From: Caenorhabditis remanei
Taxonomy: Eukaryota; Nematoda; Chromadorea; Rhabditida; Rhabditidae
Length of the DNA stretch: 64,000 nucleotides
Direction of reading: 5' to 3'
NCBI RefSeq assembly: GCF_010183535.1
Contig: NC_071329.1
Location: forward strand, 19,420,879-19,484,878
Under the pieces are notes generated by a model. It saw only the letters and a program-made list of their open reading frames with translations, made no database searches and had not been told where the DNA came from. Position 1 is the stretch's first letter; each line of letters opens with the position of its first letter. Positions 45,301 to 57,831 of the stretch are shown here, one piece after another. A program made the position numbers and the translations under genes.

Positions 45301-48300
45301 AAACTCATTTTTTAAAATAGGTATTGGTCTGCTAGTTACAAAAGCGTAGTTTGTAGTGGCAGACCAACTTTCAATTGCCACTCTAAATTAACCGATTTTA
45401 GCTTAAAATTTTTGTGTTTTCAACTCTCCGCCATGTATTCTCCCCAATTGGTCTGCTATCTCCACTACAAACTACAAAGTTTGAGCTAGCAGACCAACGA
45501 CGAAATTTTGTCAGATTTTCTAAATTTTGCTGATTTTATGCTTTTTCTCTCAGAAAAAGTTGTATTTCAATTGTTTTCTTTTCTTTTTTGACGAAAAACC
45601 GAAATTTTAGCTTAAAACTTCACAATTCTAAGAGAACGTTTGAATTCTTGACACGTGGCGAGTTCGTTGGTCTGCTAGCTCCACTACGAACTACAAAGTT
45701 TGAGCTAGCAGACCAATGACGAAATTTTAAACGATTTCCTAAATTGGACTGATTTTATGCTTTTTCTCTCAGAAAAGTTGTATTTCAATTGTTTTCTTTT
45801 CTATTTTTGACGAAAAACCGAAATTTTGGCTGAAAACACAAAAATTCTGAGAGAACGGGTAAAGACTCACAGTTGGTCTGCTAGCTCAACTACAAACTAC
45901 AATGTCAGAGCTAGCAGACCAAAATAAAATTCAATAGAAAAACACAACTTTCAGAATATTTTTTTTCTATTTTTTCTCCGTTTGCTCACTACAAGAACTA
46001 CAAAATATCTCTAGCATACGCACAATTCTGAAATTTTTTCCCCTCAGCCTCCATTCTTCCGCTTTCATTTCTTCCGTTATTTCAGCTCATGTCTTATTCG
46101 AGGAATCGGAAAATGGCAGTGGCAGTGGAATGGCTTCTTCCTCATCAGCAATGAATCTGAATCCGATTCGGGATTTAGTGGATATTATGTCAGGTAGGAG
46201 GCGTCTCTCTCAGGCTCTTCTGCAATAATATTATATCACATCAACGACCGGAAATTTGGGAAAGAGAGACGGATTATTGAAAGATATGTTGTAGGAAAAG
46301 ACCGGATTAGAAATGTATACTTTTAGGCGTCTTTTTCCGAACCAAAAATGCTAAAATGTGAAAATTTCGCTGCCGTTGGTCTGCTAGCTCTTTTTTTGTA
46401 GTCTGTAGTTGAGCTAGCAGACCAACTTACCGAAAATGGGTTATAAAGCAGAAACTCAAATCAATATGTTGTTTTCGAATACTCTGTTTTCATTTTCAGA
46501 GATTTTCAATGCATGAATGATTTGAGTAATTGCTAGTTATTTAGACATGTTTTCTCTAGAAGACATTTTCGACAGATTTTTTGGTTTTTCGGTTTTTAAA
46601 GTTGGTTTTTAAACGGAATCCATGGAAAGGTGACGGCTTGAAAAAATCATAAAATTACTCCCAGTTTTAGCTAAGTTTTGCAAATTGGTCTGCTAGCTCT
46701 TAATTCGTAGTTTGCAGTCGAGCTAGCAGACCAATCCTAGGTTTCCATCGTAAATTGGTCTGCTAGTTCTCATTTCGTAGTTTGTAGGCGAGCTAGCAGA
46801 CCAATCTTCGGTTTCTAGCGTAAATTGGTCTGCTAGCTCTTAATTCGTAGTTTGCAGTCGAGCTAGCAGACCAATCTTAGGTTTCAGCGTAAATTGGTCT
46901 GCTAGTTCTTATTTCATAGTTTGTAGTCGAGCTAGCAGACCAATCTTCGGTTTCTTAGTTTCCAGCGTGAATTATTCGATTTTTCTCATTTTTTCGTCGA
47001 ATGAAATATGTTCAACAACATTTTGACCGCTTGCTTTGCAACTTTTTAGTACGAATTCGCTGAAAACGTACCCATATCACTTATCTCGTGTTTTCCTTGT
47101 TTCCAAAACTGATTCTAGGCCAAATGACGTGGAATTCGTTGATTAGTAGAGAAAAAAGGGGGAAAAGCGACAAAAAGTGTCATATCACATCTCCTCTCAA
47201 TTCTGATTTTTGTTCCTTTTGTTTCTTTCTCTTTTCTTTTCAGGTACACTCACAACCGACAATCTATTATCAATTGTCGATTGTATTTGATAAAAGTTTC
47301 CCTCTATTCTTTCCCCCCCCCCCTTTTTTTTTGGTTTTCTGCGGTCACTTTCGTGTTAAATAGTCTTTAGATCAAATTGGGCGTTTTCTCTTAATTTCTC
47401 TTCTCGATTTCCTCCTCCTAATTCGAAAAAATCTCTATCAGATATCAATTGATCTTATGGACGTTACCTTTTTTGAACTTTTCTACCGCTTTTTAGATAA
47501 AAAAGCAAAATTGGTCTGCTAGTCCCACTACAAACTATAGCAAAATATCTAGCAGACCAACGTTGGTCTGCTAATTCCTGCTTTGGTAGTTTATAGTGAG
47601 CTAGCAGACCAATATCCCTTTTTAGTATTTTCTCGGTTTCCGCATCTGAAATTGTGATTTTCACCTGTTTTTGGTCTAATTTCAGCTGCTTTTCAGCGCT
47701 AATCAACTAGCAATTACTCGATTTTGCTTAGCATATTGGTCTGCTAGCTCTATTCTTTCTAACTACAAACTACAAGTTCGAAGCTAGCAGACCAATATTT
47801 TCTTTTGGACGTTCCAGCGATTTAAGTTTTTTTCACTGTTCAAAGCAAAAGAAACCCCGATTTCGTGCCTACAATTTCTCATTTTTAGCCAAAAATGCTG
47901 ATTTTGGTCTGCTACCTCATTTACGAAGTACAAAATTCCGAGCTAGCAGACCAGCGTTGGTCTGCTAGCTCTATTCTTTCTAACTACAAACTACAAGTTA
48001 GGAGCTAGCAGACCAACTTTCCATTTTTCGGAAAATAGTGATTTTTCTTTATTTTGAAAATCAATTTTTGCAGGCAACTCTATGCCCTCATCGTGTTCGT
48101 CATCTGGAATCCTACAAGACCAAGCACCTCCGCCTCAACCGATTACTGTAGATCTTCTAATGATGGATCCAATTGGGGAGGGAATCGCTGTGGATTCCTC
48201 TCTCAGCTCCACTCTAAATTCCACGTCACTTATTAACACGTCTTCTGGAGAATTGAATAATATCAAAAAATCATCTGAAGACCTATCCACGTCATCGACG

Positions 48301-51300
48301 CTCACTGATAACAAAGCGCCGAAGAAATTCTCGATATTCACTGCGAAGCGGAGAACGAAAACGGTGTCGACGAGTTCGATCGATGAGACACCGACGACTG
48401 CTGAGCCGTTCTCCGCGTCTGGATTATTCAAATTCACTCGAGAGAAACGGAGATCGAAAAAGGAGAATGAGAGCAATTTGAGGGCTTCTGTTTGGTATGT
48501 TGGTCTGCTAAATATGGGATTGTAGTTTGTAGTTTCCATTTTAACTGTTATTGAGCTTTGTAGCTTTAAAACTCAATTTCTCAAGAGAAAACGTTTTGAA
48601 ACTGCAAAAATACCTATTTTTAATCGATTCCGGACAAATATGATATTGGTCTGCTAGCTATAAGTGTGTAGTTTGTAGTCGAGCTATCAGACCAGTTCTG
48701 AAAACAACATACACCCCGTTGGTGTGCAAGCTATAAGTTTGTAGTTTGTAGTCGAGGTAGCTGACCAATTCTCATAACAACAAACACTCCCTTGGTCTGC
48801 TAGCTATAAGTTTGTAGTTTGTAGTTTGCAACAAGTAGTGCATAGAATCGACCAAAACCACATATTGGTCTGCTAGCTCTCACTACAGACTACAAAACTG
48901 GATGGAGCAGACCAACTATTCTAAAACGTGAATTTTCTAACCTCTAACCATTATTATTTGATTTTTTAGCATGGACGATACGCATAGCACTGCCAGCAGT
49001 TCCCGAAGTGACGACAAAATGCTCAATGGCTCAAGCTCCGCCCACCCATCGCATTCTCTTCTCGACGCGCCGATCGACGAAAAACAATCGGATCTTCCAG
49101 TAATTGACGATGAGGGATATATAATTAGGTCAACTGAAAATCAGCTGGATTCGAATAATCCAACGGCGTGGTCATCGTGTTCGTCGGATGAAGAAGAGGA
49201 CGAAGACGAACTACAAAAATCGAGAATACGAAAAATGACGATTTCTGATCGACCTGTTCATATTAATGCGTCGGTTGACGAGTTGAGAGATGCTATCGGA
49301 AGTATCACGCTGACGAGGAGTACCACTTTTGAAAGGGTATGCAAAAACCGGGATAATCGCAGATTGGTCTGCTAGTTCCACTACAAACTACAAATTTGGA
49401 GCTAGCAGACCAATTTAGAAAGATTTTCTAAATTTTGCTGATTTTATGGTTTTTCATCTCTGAAAAAGTTGTATTTCAGTTGCCCTTTCTGACAAAAACC
49501 GAAATTTTAGCTGAAAACTCACTGTTGGTCTGCTATCTTCACTACAAACTACAAATTTTGAGCTAGCAGACCACTGTTGAAAAACTGTTATATTTAAATA
49601 TCTTACGTTTTTTTTTCTCAGGATCCATGGACAATCGGCGGCTCCAAAGCTCCGCCCCTTTTCTCCCAATCAATGAATGCGTCTTCTCTCCGACAACCCC
49701 TCCGATCCCATCATACTGCTGATGGTCGGTTTAGAACCAATTTTAGTGGTAAGTTTCAGAAATTTTTCGTCAAAATATTTTTTATGAATTTTTAGAATCC
49801 GATGATCCTCCCGCGTTCTCCGTCTCCATGGGTCATAATCAGTCGATTGCCGCCGGAATTGCTCGTGCTCGACCGAGAAGTAACACACCGACGACAAGTC
49901 AGTTGATGAGTCGAAAAGACTCGGCGAGCAGTTTCATGGATCCATGGAGTAGTACTTTCAATTTGGCGCCGAGTGAATCTAATCATTCGTTAGGGGAATC
50001 CACGTTCAATTTGTCACAATCGACAGGGAACTTGTTGCAGGTAAGAAAGGCTACAAACTAGTAAAAACAGATAGCAAAAAGATTTTCCCAAAAAATCCTG
50101 ATTTTGGCCTGCTAGCTCATCTACAAACTACAAAAGGAGAGCTAGCAGACCAACTCTCCAAATCCTATCGATTTTTGCCTTATTTTACTGATTTACTCAT
50201 AAATTTTCCTTCAATTTTAGTTAGAGCAAGTAGGAAATCGTGAAAATCGTTGGAAAATTCATGAAATACGAAGAAATTCGATCGAAAACACACAAATGGC
50301 TGTGAAAAATGAGAAAAGTTAATATTGGTCTGCTAGCTCGTCTACAAACTACAAATGGAAAGCTAACAGACCAACGTTGGTCTTCTAGCTCTATTCTCCT
50401 GACCACAAACTACACGATGAGAGTTAGCAGACCAAAATTTTCTAAAAATTGATTTCAAACTTATCTTTTGCATTTTTCACCGATTTTTTCTTTTTTTCAC
50501 GGTTCAAAGCGAAAACCCACTATTTCATACCTAAAATGTATCATTTTGGTCTGCTATCTCCACTATAAACTACAAAGTCAAAGCTAGCAGACCAACATTG
50601 GTCTGCTAGCTCTATCCTCCTAACCACAAACTACACGATGAGAGCTAGAAAACCAATATTATATTTTTAGCGATTTATGCTTTTTTTTCACTGTTCCAAG
50701 CGAAAACCCACGATTTCGTGCCTATAATTTCTCTTTTTCTAGATAAAAATTCTGACTTAGGTCTGCTAGCTCATCTACAAACTACAAAAAACCGAGCTCG
50801 CAGACCAACGTTGGTCTGCTAGCTCTATAATCCTAACTACAAACTACACGATGAGAGCTAGCAGACCAATGTTATATTTTTTGGGGTTTATGCTTTTTTT
50901 TCACTGTTCAAAGCGAAAAACCTCTCATTTTTTAGGCGACAATATCCGAGCAACGCATCCCAGTGGCGATGGCAATCAACGAGCACGTGCATGTTTGGTT
51001 CAAAAAAGGAGCCGATGAGTTCGTGCAACGTACATTCGGAACAGTGATGATCTCCTTCCCAACGTCTTCAATCAGTCTTCTGACCTCAATTCAACACGAA
51101 ATTGAGCCTCTCGCTTTCCGTCTCTCCAATTCTCATTACATCAAATCGGTTCTGCCTAATAAGCAGCTCATCGACGAGTCGCTTAGCCGAAAAGACGATG
51201 AGACGTGTACTTTCTATTTCAATAAACTCCAGCTTGCCACGTGGCTTCAAACACAAAAAATCGCGAAACCCGAAGCGGCGTTTGTGAATGCAGAGGTGGC

Positions 51301-52574
51301 GAGATATGAAATGGACCCGACGGCGCCGTGTAACTCCGTACCGCCCTTGTTTTTGACAGCTTATTGGAAATTTGAGCCAAGTCACACTGGTAGGTGATTA
51401 TTTTCTAGACTACAAACTACAAATCTTCATTTCAGATCTCCGTGTGGACTACCGCTTGAACTCGGACTCCCCGGTGACTGCGCCGCTTCTGAATGTGAAT
51501 TTTAATACGAATCTCACTGGAAGTATCGATTCGGTGATGTGTGATCCGGAGGGAAAATGGGCGGCCGATAGTCCGTCACTTGGATGGAATTTGTTGGAAA
51601 TTTCGAGGAATGGAGATGTTCACGGATCGCTCAAAGCCAGGATTTTTATGAAGAATTCTGGGGTAAAATTGGGATTTTTGAGAGAATTTGAATAGAAAAA
51701 GTGGAAAAATCGTTGATTTTAGCGGCGAAAATGTGAAAAAGTAGCTAATGCCGTATTGGTCTGCTAGCTCGACTACAAACTACAAAATCAGAGATAGCAG
51801 ACCAACACCGAATTTTTTGAAGAAAATGACATTTTCTGTTTAGCAAACTTGAATGAATTCGAATAGGAAAAGCGGGAAAGTCTATTTTAACGTTGAAAAT
51901 GTGAAAAAAGTAGCTACCATTATGTTTCTGATAGCAAATGCCATATTGGTCTGCTAGCTCGACTACAAACTACAAAACCTAGCTAAACACCGAATTATTT
52001 GAGGAAAATGGCATTTTCTATTTAACAACCTTGTTTTCCATGTTGTTTCTTTGATAATATTCATGCTTTTTTATCAATTTTTCATATTTTTAAGTTTTTT
52101 CGATCAGAAATTAATTTATTTTTGTGCAAAACCAGCGTTTCTGCACTTTTCTGTCTTAAAAAAGAAAATTTAACTATTTTCTCGATCGGAAAAACTCAAA
52201 AGTGAAGAAAATCAGGTATAAAACCTCGAAAAGCAACATTTTCTATTAAGTTTTGACAAAAATAACCTAAAATCTGAACTCTGCTGCCCCAGCCTACAAT
52301 TATAGTCAGACACCCATATTTATATCTACAAATTACATATTTTCAGGACGAAGTGAGTCTGGAGATGTTAGATCGAAAGCCGGCGCAAGTGTTTGTTCAA
52401 TTCCAGGTAAGTCAGAAGATTCTGAAAACGCAAAATCAATTTTTTCAGTGCCATGAAGCTAATCTTTCCGGTGTGGAGGTGTCTCTGGTGCAATCGGATA
52501 TTTATCATTTGTCGATGATTCGCAAGAAATTACTAGCTGGAAAATATTTTTGTGATCCCGAACTGAGAAAATAA
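42351..52574 (+). CDS. fcho-1: FCH-domain-only endocytic adaptor (FCHo)
   Basis: Clathrin-coat initiation protein that binds the plasma membrane and activates AP2. Fourteen exons: 42351-42413, 43515-43634, 44223-44540, 44908-45032, 45077-45252, 46086-46193, 48074-48494, 48970-49336, 49622-49748, 49796-50040, 50936-51389, 51436-51662, 52347-52406 and 52449-52574, 978 aa in frame. Residues about 1-270 form the F-BAR domain, beginning DHFWGEKHHGFQVL, followed by a Ser/Thr-rich acidic linker. The mu-homology domain runs from RIPVAMAINEHVHVWF (about residue 680) to the end. The start is set by alignment of HGFQ to the FCHo N-terminus. Introns hold about 35 palindromic elements, including a 1.9-kb intron 6. 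Confidence 0.93.
46681..46960. repeat. four-unit tandem array of the palindrome in fcho-1 intron 6
   Basis: Four consecutive units of about 70 bp, each an element plus the same CTTAGGTTTCCAGCGTAAA-like spacer, in the same orientation. Units differ by a few bases, so this is tandem amplification of element plus flank. Confidence 0.85.
50325..50935. repeat. three tandem ~215-bp units in fcho-1 intron 10
   Basis: Each unit has an adjacent pair of palindromes followed by a shared middle with TTTTTTTCACTGTTC, AAAGCGAAAACC and CGTGCCTA-like words (50325-50546, 50547-50758, 50759-50935). A related unit lies at 47734-48016 in intron 6. Confidence 0.75.
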
Positions 52575-52789
52575 TATATATTTAAATATGTAATTTGTGT
52601 TTAGTTTGCTGCCGATTAATGTGTAAATATAGCATAATTTTTTGAAATTTTTTCTGTGATTTTTCTTATTCGAATCCTTCTGATTTGTCTTTAGTTCCCC
52701 GTTTATTTGAATTCAAACGAGTTGCGTTATTGATTTTCTTTCTTATTCATTCATTGTGTCTTTTCTCCCCACTCATCGAGCTTCGTTGT

Positions 52790-52795
52790 AATAAA
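52790..52795 (+). terminator. likely fcho-1 polyadenylation signal
   Basis: AATAAA about 215 bases after the fcho-1 stop, in T-rich sequence typical of worm 3' ends. Position fits a normal 3' UTR. Confidence 0.5.
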
Positions 52796-53268
52796 ATGTT
52801 TCTGCCGCTATTTCTGCCCAACCCACTCACTTCTTACACTTTTTTTTCGACTGAAAATATCATTTTATTATTTTCAAATATTTTTTACACTTAGAAAATT
52901 GAAAAATTTCCTTCAAAACAACTCGAAAACCAGTTTTTCCGACAAAAAACTCTGCAAACAAGCGAAAAACGAGTTCCCAATTTCAAACACCCGCGAAAAG
53001 ATGGACGGTCGCAATTGCCTGCGTCGCGACTCATTGCCCTCACTTTACACTGTGTCGATACGCAGTCAAACCGCCACCTGACCGATTCGAACAGTTTTTC
53101 GACTTTTTTCCACCGTTTTCCGATCGAATGTTGCGATTTTTCTAGAAAATCGGTGGATTTATTGATTTTTCATAGAAAAAGTGTGCAAAAATGATTATTT
53201 ACCGCTATTTTCGCCAATTTTCTTTACAATTTATCGATTTTTCTTACCTGAATCGCTTTTTAAACTCA

Positions 53269-53280
53269 CTTTTCTTGCAG
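53269..53280 (+). promoter_or_regulatory. candidate trans-splice acceptor for vig-1
   Basis: CTTTTCTTGCAG lies about 100 bases before the vig-1 ATG with no matching upstream coding exon. In Caenorhabditis such a site next to a 5' UTR usually receives a spliced leader. It could instead end a 5' UTR intron. Confidence 0.4.
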
Positions 53281-53381
53281 GGTACCCATATTATGGGCTA
53301 TTGAACAGCTTGGAACTAAAGAATTTGACAGAAGCTTCCACACTTGGAATCTTATCTTCATACACACAAATCAACAACAAA

Positions 53382-54860
53382 ATGACTGAGTACGGTTGCC
53401 AGGTCACCAACAAGTTCGGACTTCCATCCGACGACGACGATGGTTAGTAGTTGTGGTGCCTTTATATACGCAGAGATTATAATCTTATCGGTTATCTCTT
53501 CCGCGCAACGCGAAGATAATGATGCAATACTAAATACTACTTTGCAGAGTATGACGACCCAAGAGAGCTCATCCAAAAGGTGTCTCTAATCGCCGCCAAG
53601 AAGAAGGAGGAAAAGTTAGTGAAGCCCGCCCAGCCGACCAAGCCAGTCGCTGCTCCAGCTGGTGAGTTATTATCACCCTTAGTAACCAATTCCCTAACCT
53701 ATCATTATTATTTGCAGCCGCTGTCACCAAGACCGACGGAGCCGGACGTGGAGCACGCGGAGGACGTGGTCGTGGACGCGGGGGAGCCGGCCGCCCACCA
53801 CGTGAGGGTGGAGATCGTGTCTCCAACGAAAATGGTGATCGCTCCGGCGAATCCCGTCGTGGAGGACCCCGCAGAGGCGGTGAACGTGGAGGAGACCGCG
53901 GAGAAAGAGGACGCGGAGCTGCTCGTCCATCTGGACGTGGAGGCCGCGGAGGATTCGCTCCTCGCGAGAACCGAGATGGAGCCGAAGAGCCAAAGGAGCA
54001 ACACGTCGCTGATGATGGAGCCGACACCCGTGCGCCAAGACGTCGCGGTGGATTCACTCTTGGAGGAGGATCCAGCGGTGGACGTGGCGGAGCCCGTGGA
54101 GGACGTGGACGTCAATTCGATCGTCAATCCGGTTCCGACCGTACCGGAGTTCGCGCTTTCGAGAAGAAGGACGGACACGGAAAAGGAAACTGGGGAGACC
54201 AGAAGGACGAGCTCGCTGGAGAGACCGAGAACATTGCTCCAGAAGCCGAGAACGTTGAGCCAGAGGTTCCACGTGAGAAGACTGCTGAGGAGCTCGCATA
54301 CGAGGCCGAGCAAGCCGCTCTTGCCAAGCAAAAGACTCTTAAGGAGTTCAGAGCTGCTCAAGCTGTAAGTTTGATATAAACATTTGCAAAATTTAACCTT
54401 TTTATTGATTTTCTTCTCAAATTGACAATTTTAGCCAACGAACGTAGAAAGTCAAAAGTTATTTTTAAAGATAATCTATTTCAATGAATTATTTTTCTAG
54501 GCTGATGCACCAAAGTTCAACACCAGAAAGGCCGGAGAGGGAGCCGCCGACAACTTCGGAAAGCTCGTTCCAATGAAGAAGGAGATCATCCCAGATCGTG
54601 AAGAAGACGAGGTCGTCGTCATCCACAAGGCGTCGAGAAAGCAGGTGCTCGACATCTCGATTACCTTCCGCAACGATCGTCCAGAGCGCGAGGAACGCCG
54701 CAACGATCGTGATCGTTCGGACCGACCACCACGTGGTGGACCAAGAGGAGGCGGACGCGGAGGTCGCGGTGGACCACGTTCCGGAGGACAAGGAGGACGT
54801 CATCAAGCCACTCCATTCAACGCTTCTGATGACGCTTTCCCAGCCCTCGGAGCCAAGTAA
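53382..54860 (+). CDS. vig-1: VIG / SERBP1-family RNA-binding protein
   Basis: Orthologue of Drosophila Vasa intronic gene and human SERBP1, an RGG-rich protein that associates with ribosomes and, in worm and fly, with RISC. Exons 53382-53442, 53548-53661, 53718-54364 and 54501-54860 give 393 aa. Start MTEYGCQVTNKFGLPSDDDD. Residues about 65-200 are arginine/glycine-rich (RGARGGRGRGRGG), followed by the HABP4/SERBP1 region (GSDRTGVRAFEKKDGHGKGNWG and TAEELAYEAEQAAL) and a second RGG block before the end FPALGAK. Codon use is GC-rich and biased, as in highly expressed genes; this makes long false ORFs in other frames. Unlike its neighbours, none of its introns contains palindromic repeats. Confidence 0.94.
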
Positions 54861-56210
54861 ATTCTGCCCCCCAACATCTTCCAACCGTTTCTTCTGTTCC
54901 CAACACCCAGCCAATCCACCATCACCCCTCTCAAATGCTCTGTTCTACTCTCCATCTTGTTTTCTTCGTGCTCCTCTATTATCTATCTGTGCCCAAACCA
55001 CCACCATCGGCCCCCTCCATTCCCATCATACAAATTGTCTGTTTCCAACTTCTAGAGTCCCCTTTCGACCCCATTTAGCTTGTTATCATTGTTATCACCT
55101 GCCTTATCGATCTCTCACGACCTCATTGAATTTGTTGATTTTTTCTGATGAGTTTTTTGAGTTTTGCGCCAGGTCGATGAAGGCTTGCTTGTTTTTCTTT
55201 TTTACTTTCTTCTGGTTTCCCCTTTTCACCCCCAAATTTGAATTTCAGTCGAATCCCTTGATCCTCTCCCCCATCCCATCACCTGACACATCTATAAAGG
55301 TCTCCTTTTTATTCTTTTCAAGAAAAACTAGTTTTAGGAAACACAATTTGTGCCCCCATTCCCCACCATCATCAAAGCCAGGCGCATTTATTGGAGTTTG
55401 TTGTTAACAAGATTTGATAAAGCATCATTTTGTGTTAAACACTTTAAAATTCCCACCATTATTCGTTTTCTTTTCTCTTTCTTTTTTAAAACTTAATCTT
55501 TTTGCCTCCAACCACACCCCAAACCACCTCCTGTATCTCCGTGTTTTGTAATAAAACGGTAAAAATGCTCCCCCATGATACAAAGTGGGTGTGACCACTC
55601 CCTCTTTACACGGATTCCTCCCGCTCTCCCCAAGGCAATGACTGCTCTTTTTCTCTGTGTGCCTTCTCTATTTTCTCTTTTAGAAGGCAACGTCTTCAGA
55701 GAGAGAGAGAGTGCCACCGCGCAAAACTTTTGCTCCCTTTTTTTGGTTGTCCCTGAAGAGAGAATCGATTATTTTCTTGTCTTTTCTTTTTTCTCTGAAT
55801 TTTTTTCCCGAACTTATTACATTTTATTTTGACCCAATTTTATATTTTGTGTCGTCCTCCGAGAAGGAGCAGCAGGCTGTCCCATCTACTTTTAATTAAT
55901 TCTCTGCGTCTCCTTTTCTGGAAAATGCCATTCCCAATAGCCTCCCAACGCCAGCGGAAAAGAGAAAAGGGGACGGCTATTTCGCAAGTTTTGTAACGAT
56001 TTTATGACTTCTCTTTTCCGAAACGAGCATCCCAACTGAAATTAGGTCCCCCGGAGAAGGGCGGTGCCTGGCAAGACTACAAAAACTACAGAATACATTT
56101 TTGATCTACTGAAATATTTGAAAAAGAGGTACACCCCACACCCGCCACAAAATGGTGTCAAATTACAGTGAATTTTTCATTTACTCGATCTTTTGGAATA
56201 TTTCTTTTTT
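54861..56210. other. vig-1 3' UTR and spacer
   Basis: Pyrimidine-rich sequence. An AATAAA at 55550-55555 suggests a long vig-1 3' UTR of about 700 bases. Beyond it no gene is visible; the stretch to 56210 includes T-rich tracts but no palindromic element until 56211. Confidence 0.4.
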
Positions 56211-56240
56211 GGTCTGATAGCTACTCTGTTGTAGTTTGTA

Positions 56241-57829
56241 CAGTGCGCGTCATAAAGATAGCCCCCCATGCGATTATGTCAGATTTGGCTCAGCCGTAAG
56301 TTTTCATCAAAAATGGGTAACAGCATTCGATTCCTCGTGCGAAATAACCCCTGGGCGCAAAGTTTCATGAATATCCTACAAAAACTACGGGTACACCATC
56401 GAAAACTTGAAAAATAGGCCGCGTCATAAAGATAGCCCCCCTTGAGAATTTTCAATTTCTCCATGATTTTTTTCCGTTTTTTCACTAAAAAACGTTCTCA
56501 ATCACTAAAATTCGCATTTTTATTAGCGTTATCTTATTTTTCTCCATACTTTTACAGCAAAAATTCTACTTTGAAGAGCCAGTTTATGCTAAAAATCCAA
56601 AAATCGGGATTTTTGAGGAAAACGATCGTAATTCGCATTTCAAATAGGGGGAGCAATATTTTTGCACGGTATTTTACTTTTTTCGGTACTTGTCTAATAA
56701 TTTCATATTACTTTTGGCTGAAAAAAGTGGCTCTGAATGCTCAGAGGCCATCCCAATGTGAAGGAAATTCACTTAAAAAGATGGTTTTGAGCTTCTTCAA
56801 GATGAAAAACGTTTGAGAATCTGTTTTTGAAGTGGAATCTTTTTGAGAATGGTTTAAATAAACTTTTGTTATGTCACTAATACATTTCTAAGAGACCTTA
56901 CCAGGTTACAGATAAGTACTAGCAGTAGAAATCATGGTGAAGTTATTTTCACAAAGGAATATTGTATTCTCGAATCAATAGTAAGTTTAAGAGATTTAAA
57001 ATCATTCGAAATGAGTAAAAAACCTTCAAACAAAAACAATGTTTGTAGTTTCTTTTCAAAAAGTTGTCTACTCATCTTTAAACTCACGATATCCAGTGTT
57101 TTACTAGTGAACATAGATTTGGGACACTGGATCATGATTTGAAAGACCAGTACTTGTTACTAATTTGTCGAAGTAGTTCAGCTATGTCTTGGTAATAACA
57201 TGAGACTTAATTCTACTATTTCTTTCAAAAAATATACCATAAAAACAGATTCACAGACGTTCTTCATCTTGAAGAAGCTCAAAATCATCTTCCTAAGTGA
57301 ATTTCCTTCACATTGGGATGGCCTCTGAGCATTCAGAGCCGCTTTTTTTCAGCCAAAAGTAATATGAAATTATTAGACAAGTACCGAAAAAAGTAAAATA
57401 CCGTGCAAAAATATTGCTCCCTCTATTTGAAATGCGAATTACGATCGTTTTCCTCAAAAAACCCGATTTTTGGAGTTTTTAGCATAACTGGCTCTTTAAA
57501 GTAGAATTTTTGCAGTAAAAGTATGGAATAAAAAAAGATAACGCTGATAAAAAAGCGAATTTTATTGATTGAAAACGTTTTTAGGTGAAAAAACGGAAAA
57601 AAATCATGGAGAAATTGAAAATTCTCAAGGGGGGCTATCTTTATGACGCGGCCTATTTTTCAAGTTTTCGATGGTGTACCCGTAGTTTTTGTAGGATATT
57701 CATGAAACTTTGCGCCCAGGGGTTATTTCGCACGAGGAATCGAATGCTGTTACCCATTTTTGATGAAAACTTACGGCTGAGCCAAATCTGACATAATCGC
57801 ATGGGGGGCTATCTTTATGACGCGCACTG
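56241..57829. mobile_element. 1.59-kb Tc/mariner-like foldback element
   Basis: Ends CAGTGCGCGTCATAAAGATA and its complement, flanked by TA on both sides (56239-56240, 57830-57831). CAGTG-type termini with TA duplication fit Tc1/mariner-type non-autonomous elements (inference). Arms are about 590 bp (56241-56830 and 57245-57829) around a 410-bp centre, with a second internal CGTCATAAAGATAGCCCCCC in each arm (about 56424 and 57632). No transposase. The same 68-codon ORF appears in both arms as a mirror image and is not a gene. The insertion splits one copy of the TTGGTCTGCTAGC palindrome. Confidence 0.85.
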
Positions 57830-57831
57830 TA

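Larger units (their letters stand above)
42944..51980. repeat. TTGGTCTGCTAGC palindrome, copies in fcho-1 introns
   Basis: Same element. Copies start near 42944, 43157, 43681, 43894, 44091, 44602, 44821, 45449, 45666, 45872, 46376, 46684, 46755, 46827, 46891, 47509, 47561, 47734, 47904, 47955, 48643, 48718, 48864, 49363, 49525, 50105, 50325, 50375, 50547, 50597, 50759, 50809 and 51756. Half or degenerate copies lie near 45260, 45325, 48500, 48792 and 51945. Adjacent pairs joined by a few bases (often reading CAACGTTGG at the join) occur at 47509/47561, 47904/47955, 50325/50375, 50547/50597 and 50759/50809. Confidence 0.9.

Noticed and set aside
53000..53080. 26-codon ORF before vig-1 (MDGRNCLRRDSLPSLYTV...)
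   Set aside because: Ends well before the likely trans-splice site, so it would not be in the mature mRNA; could be a conserved promoter motif instead.
53580..54368. 262-codon plus-strand ORF and 217-codon and 162-codon minus-strand ORFs over vig-1
   Set aside because: Shadow frames of the GC-rich, codon-biased vig-1 exon 3; the RGG-rich frame is the real one.
56279..57791. Two identical 68-codon ORFs (MKKRKKIMEKLKILKGG...) on opposite strands
   Set aside because: They are mirror images in the arms of one foldback element and carry no recognisable domain.
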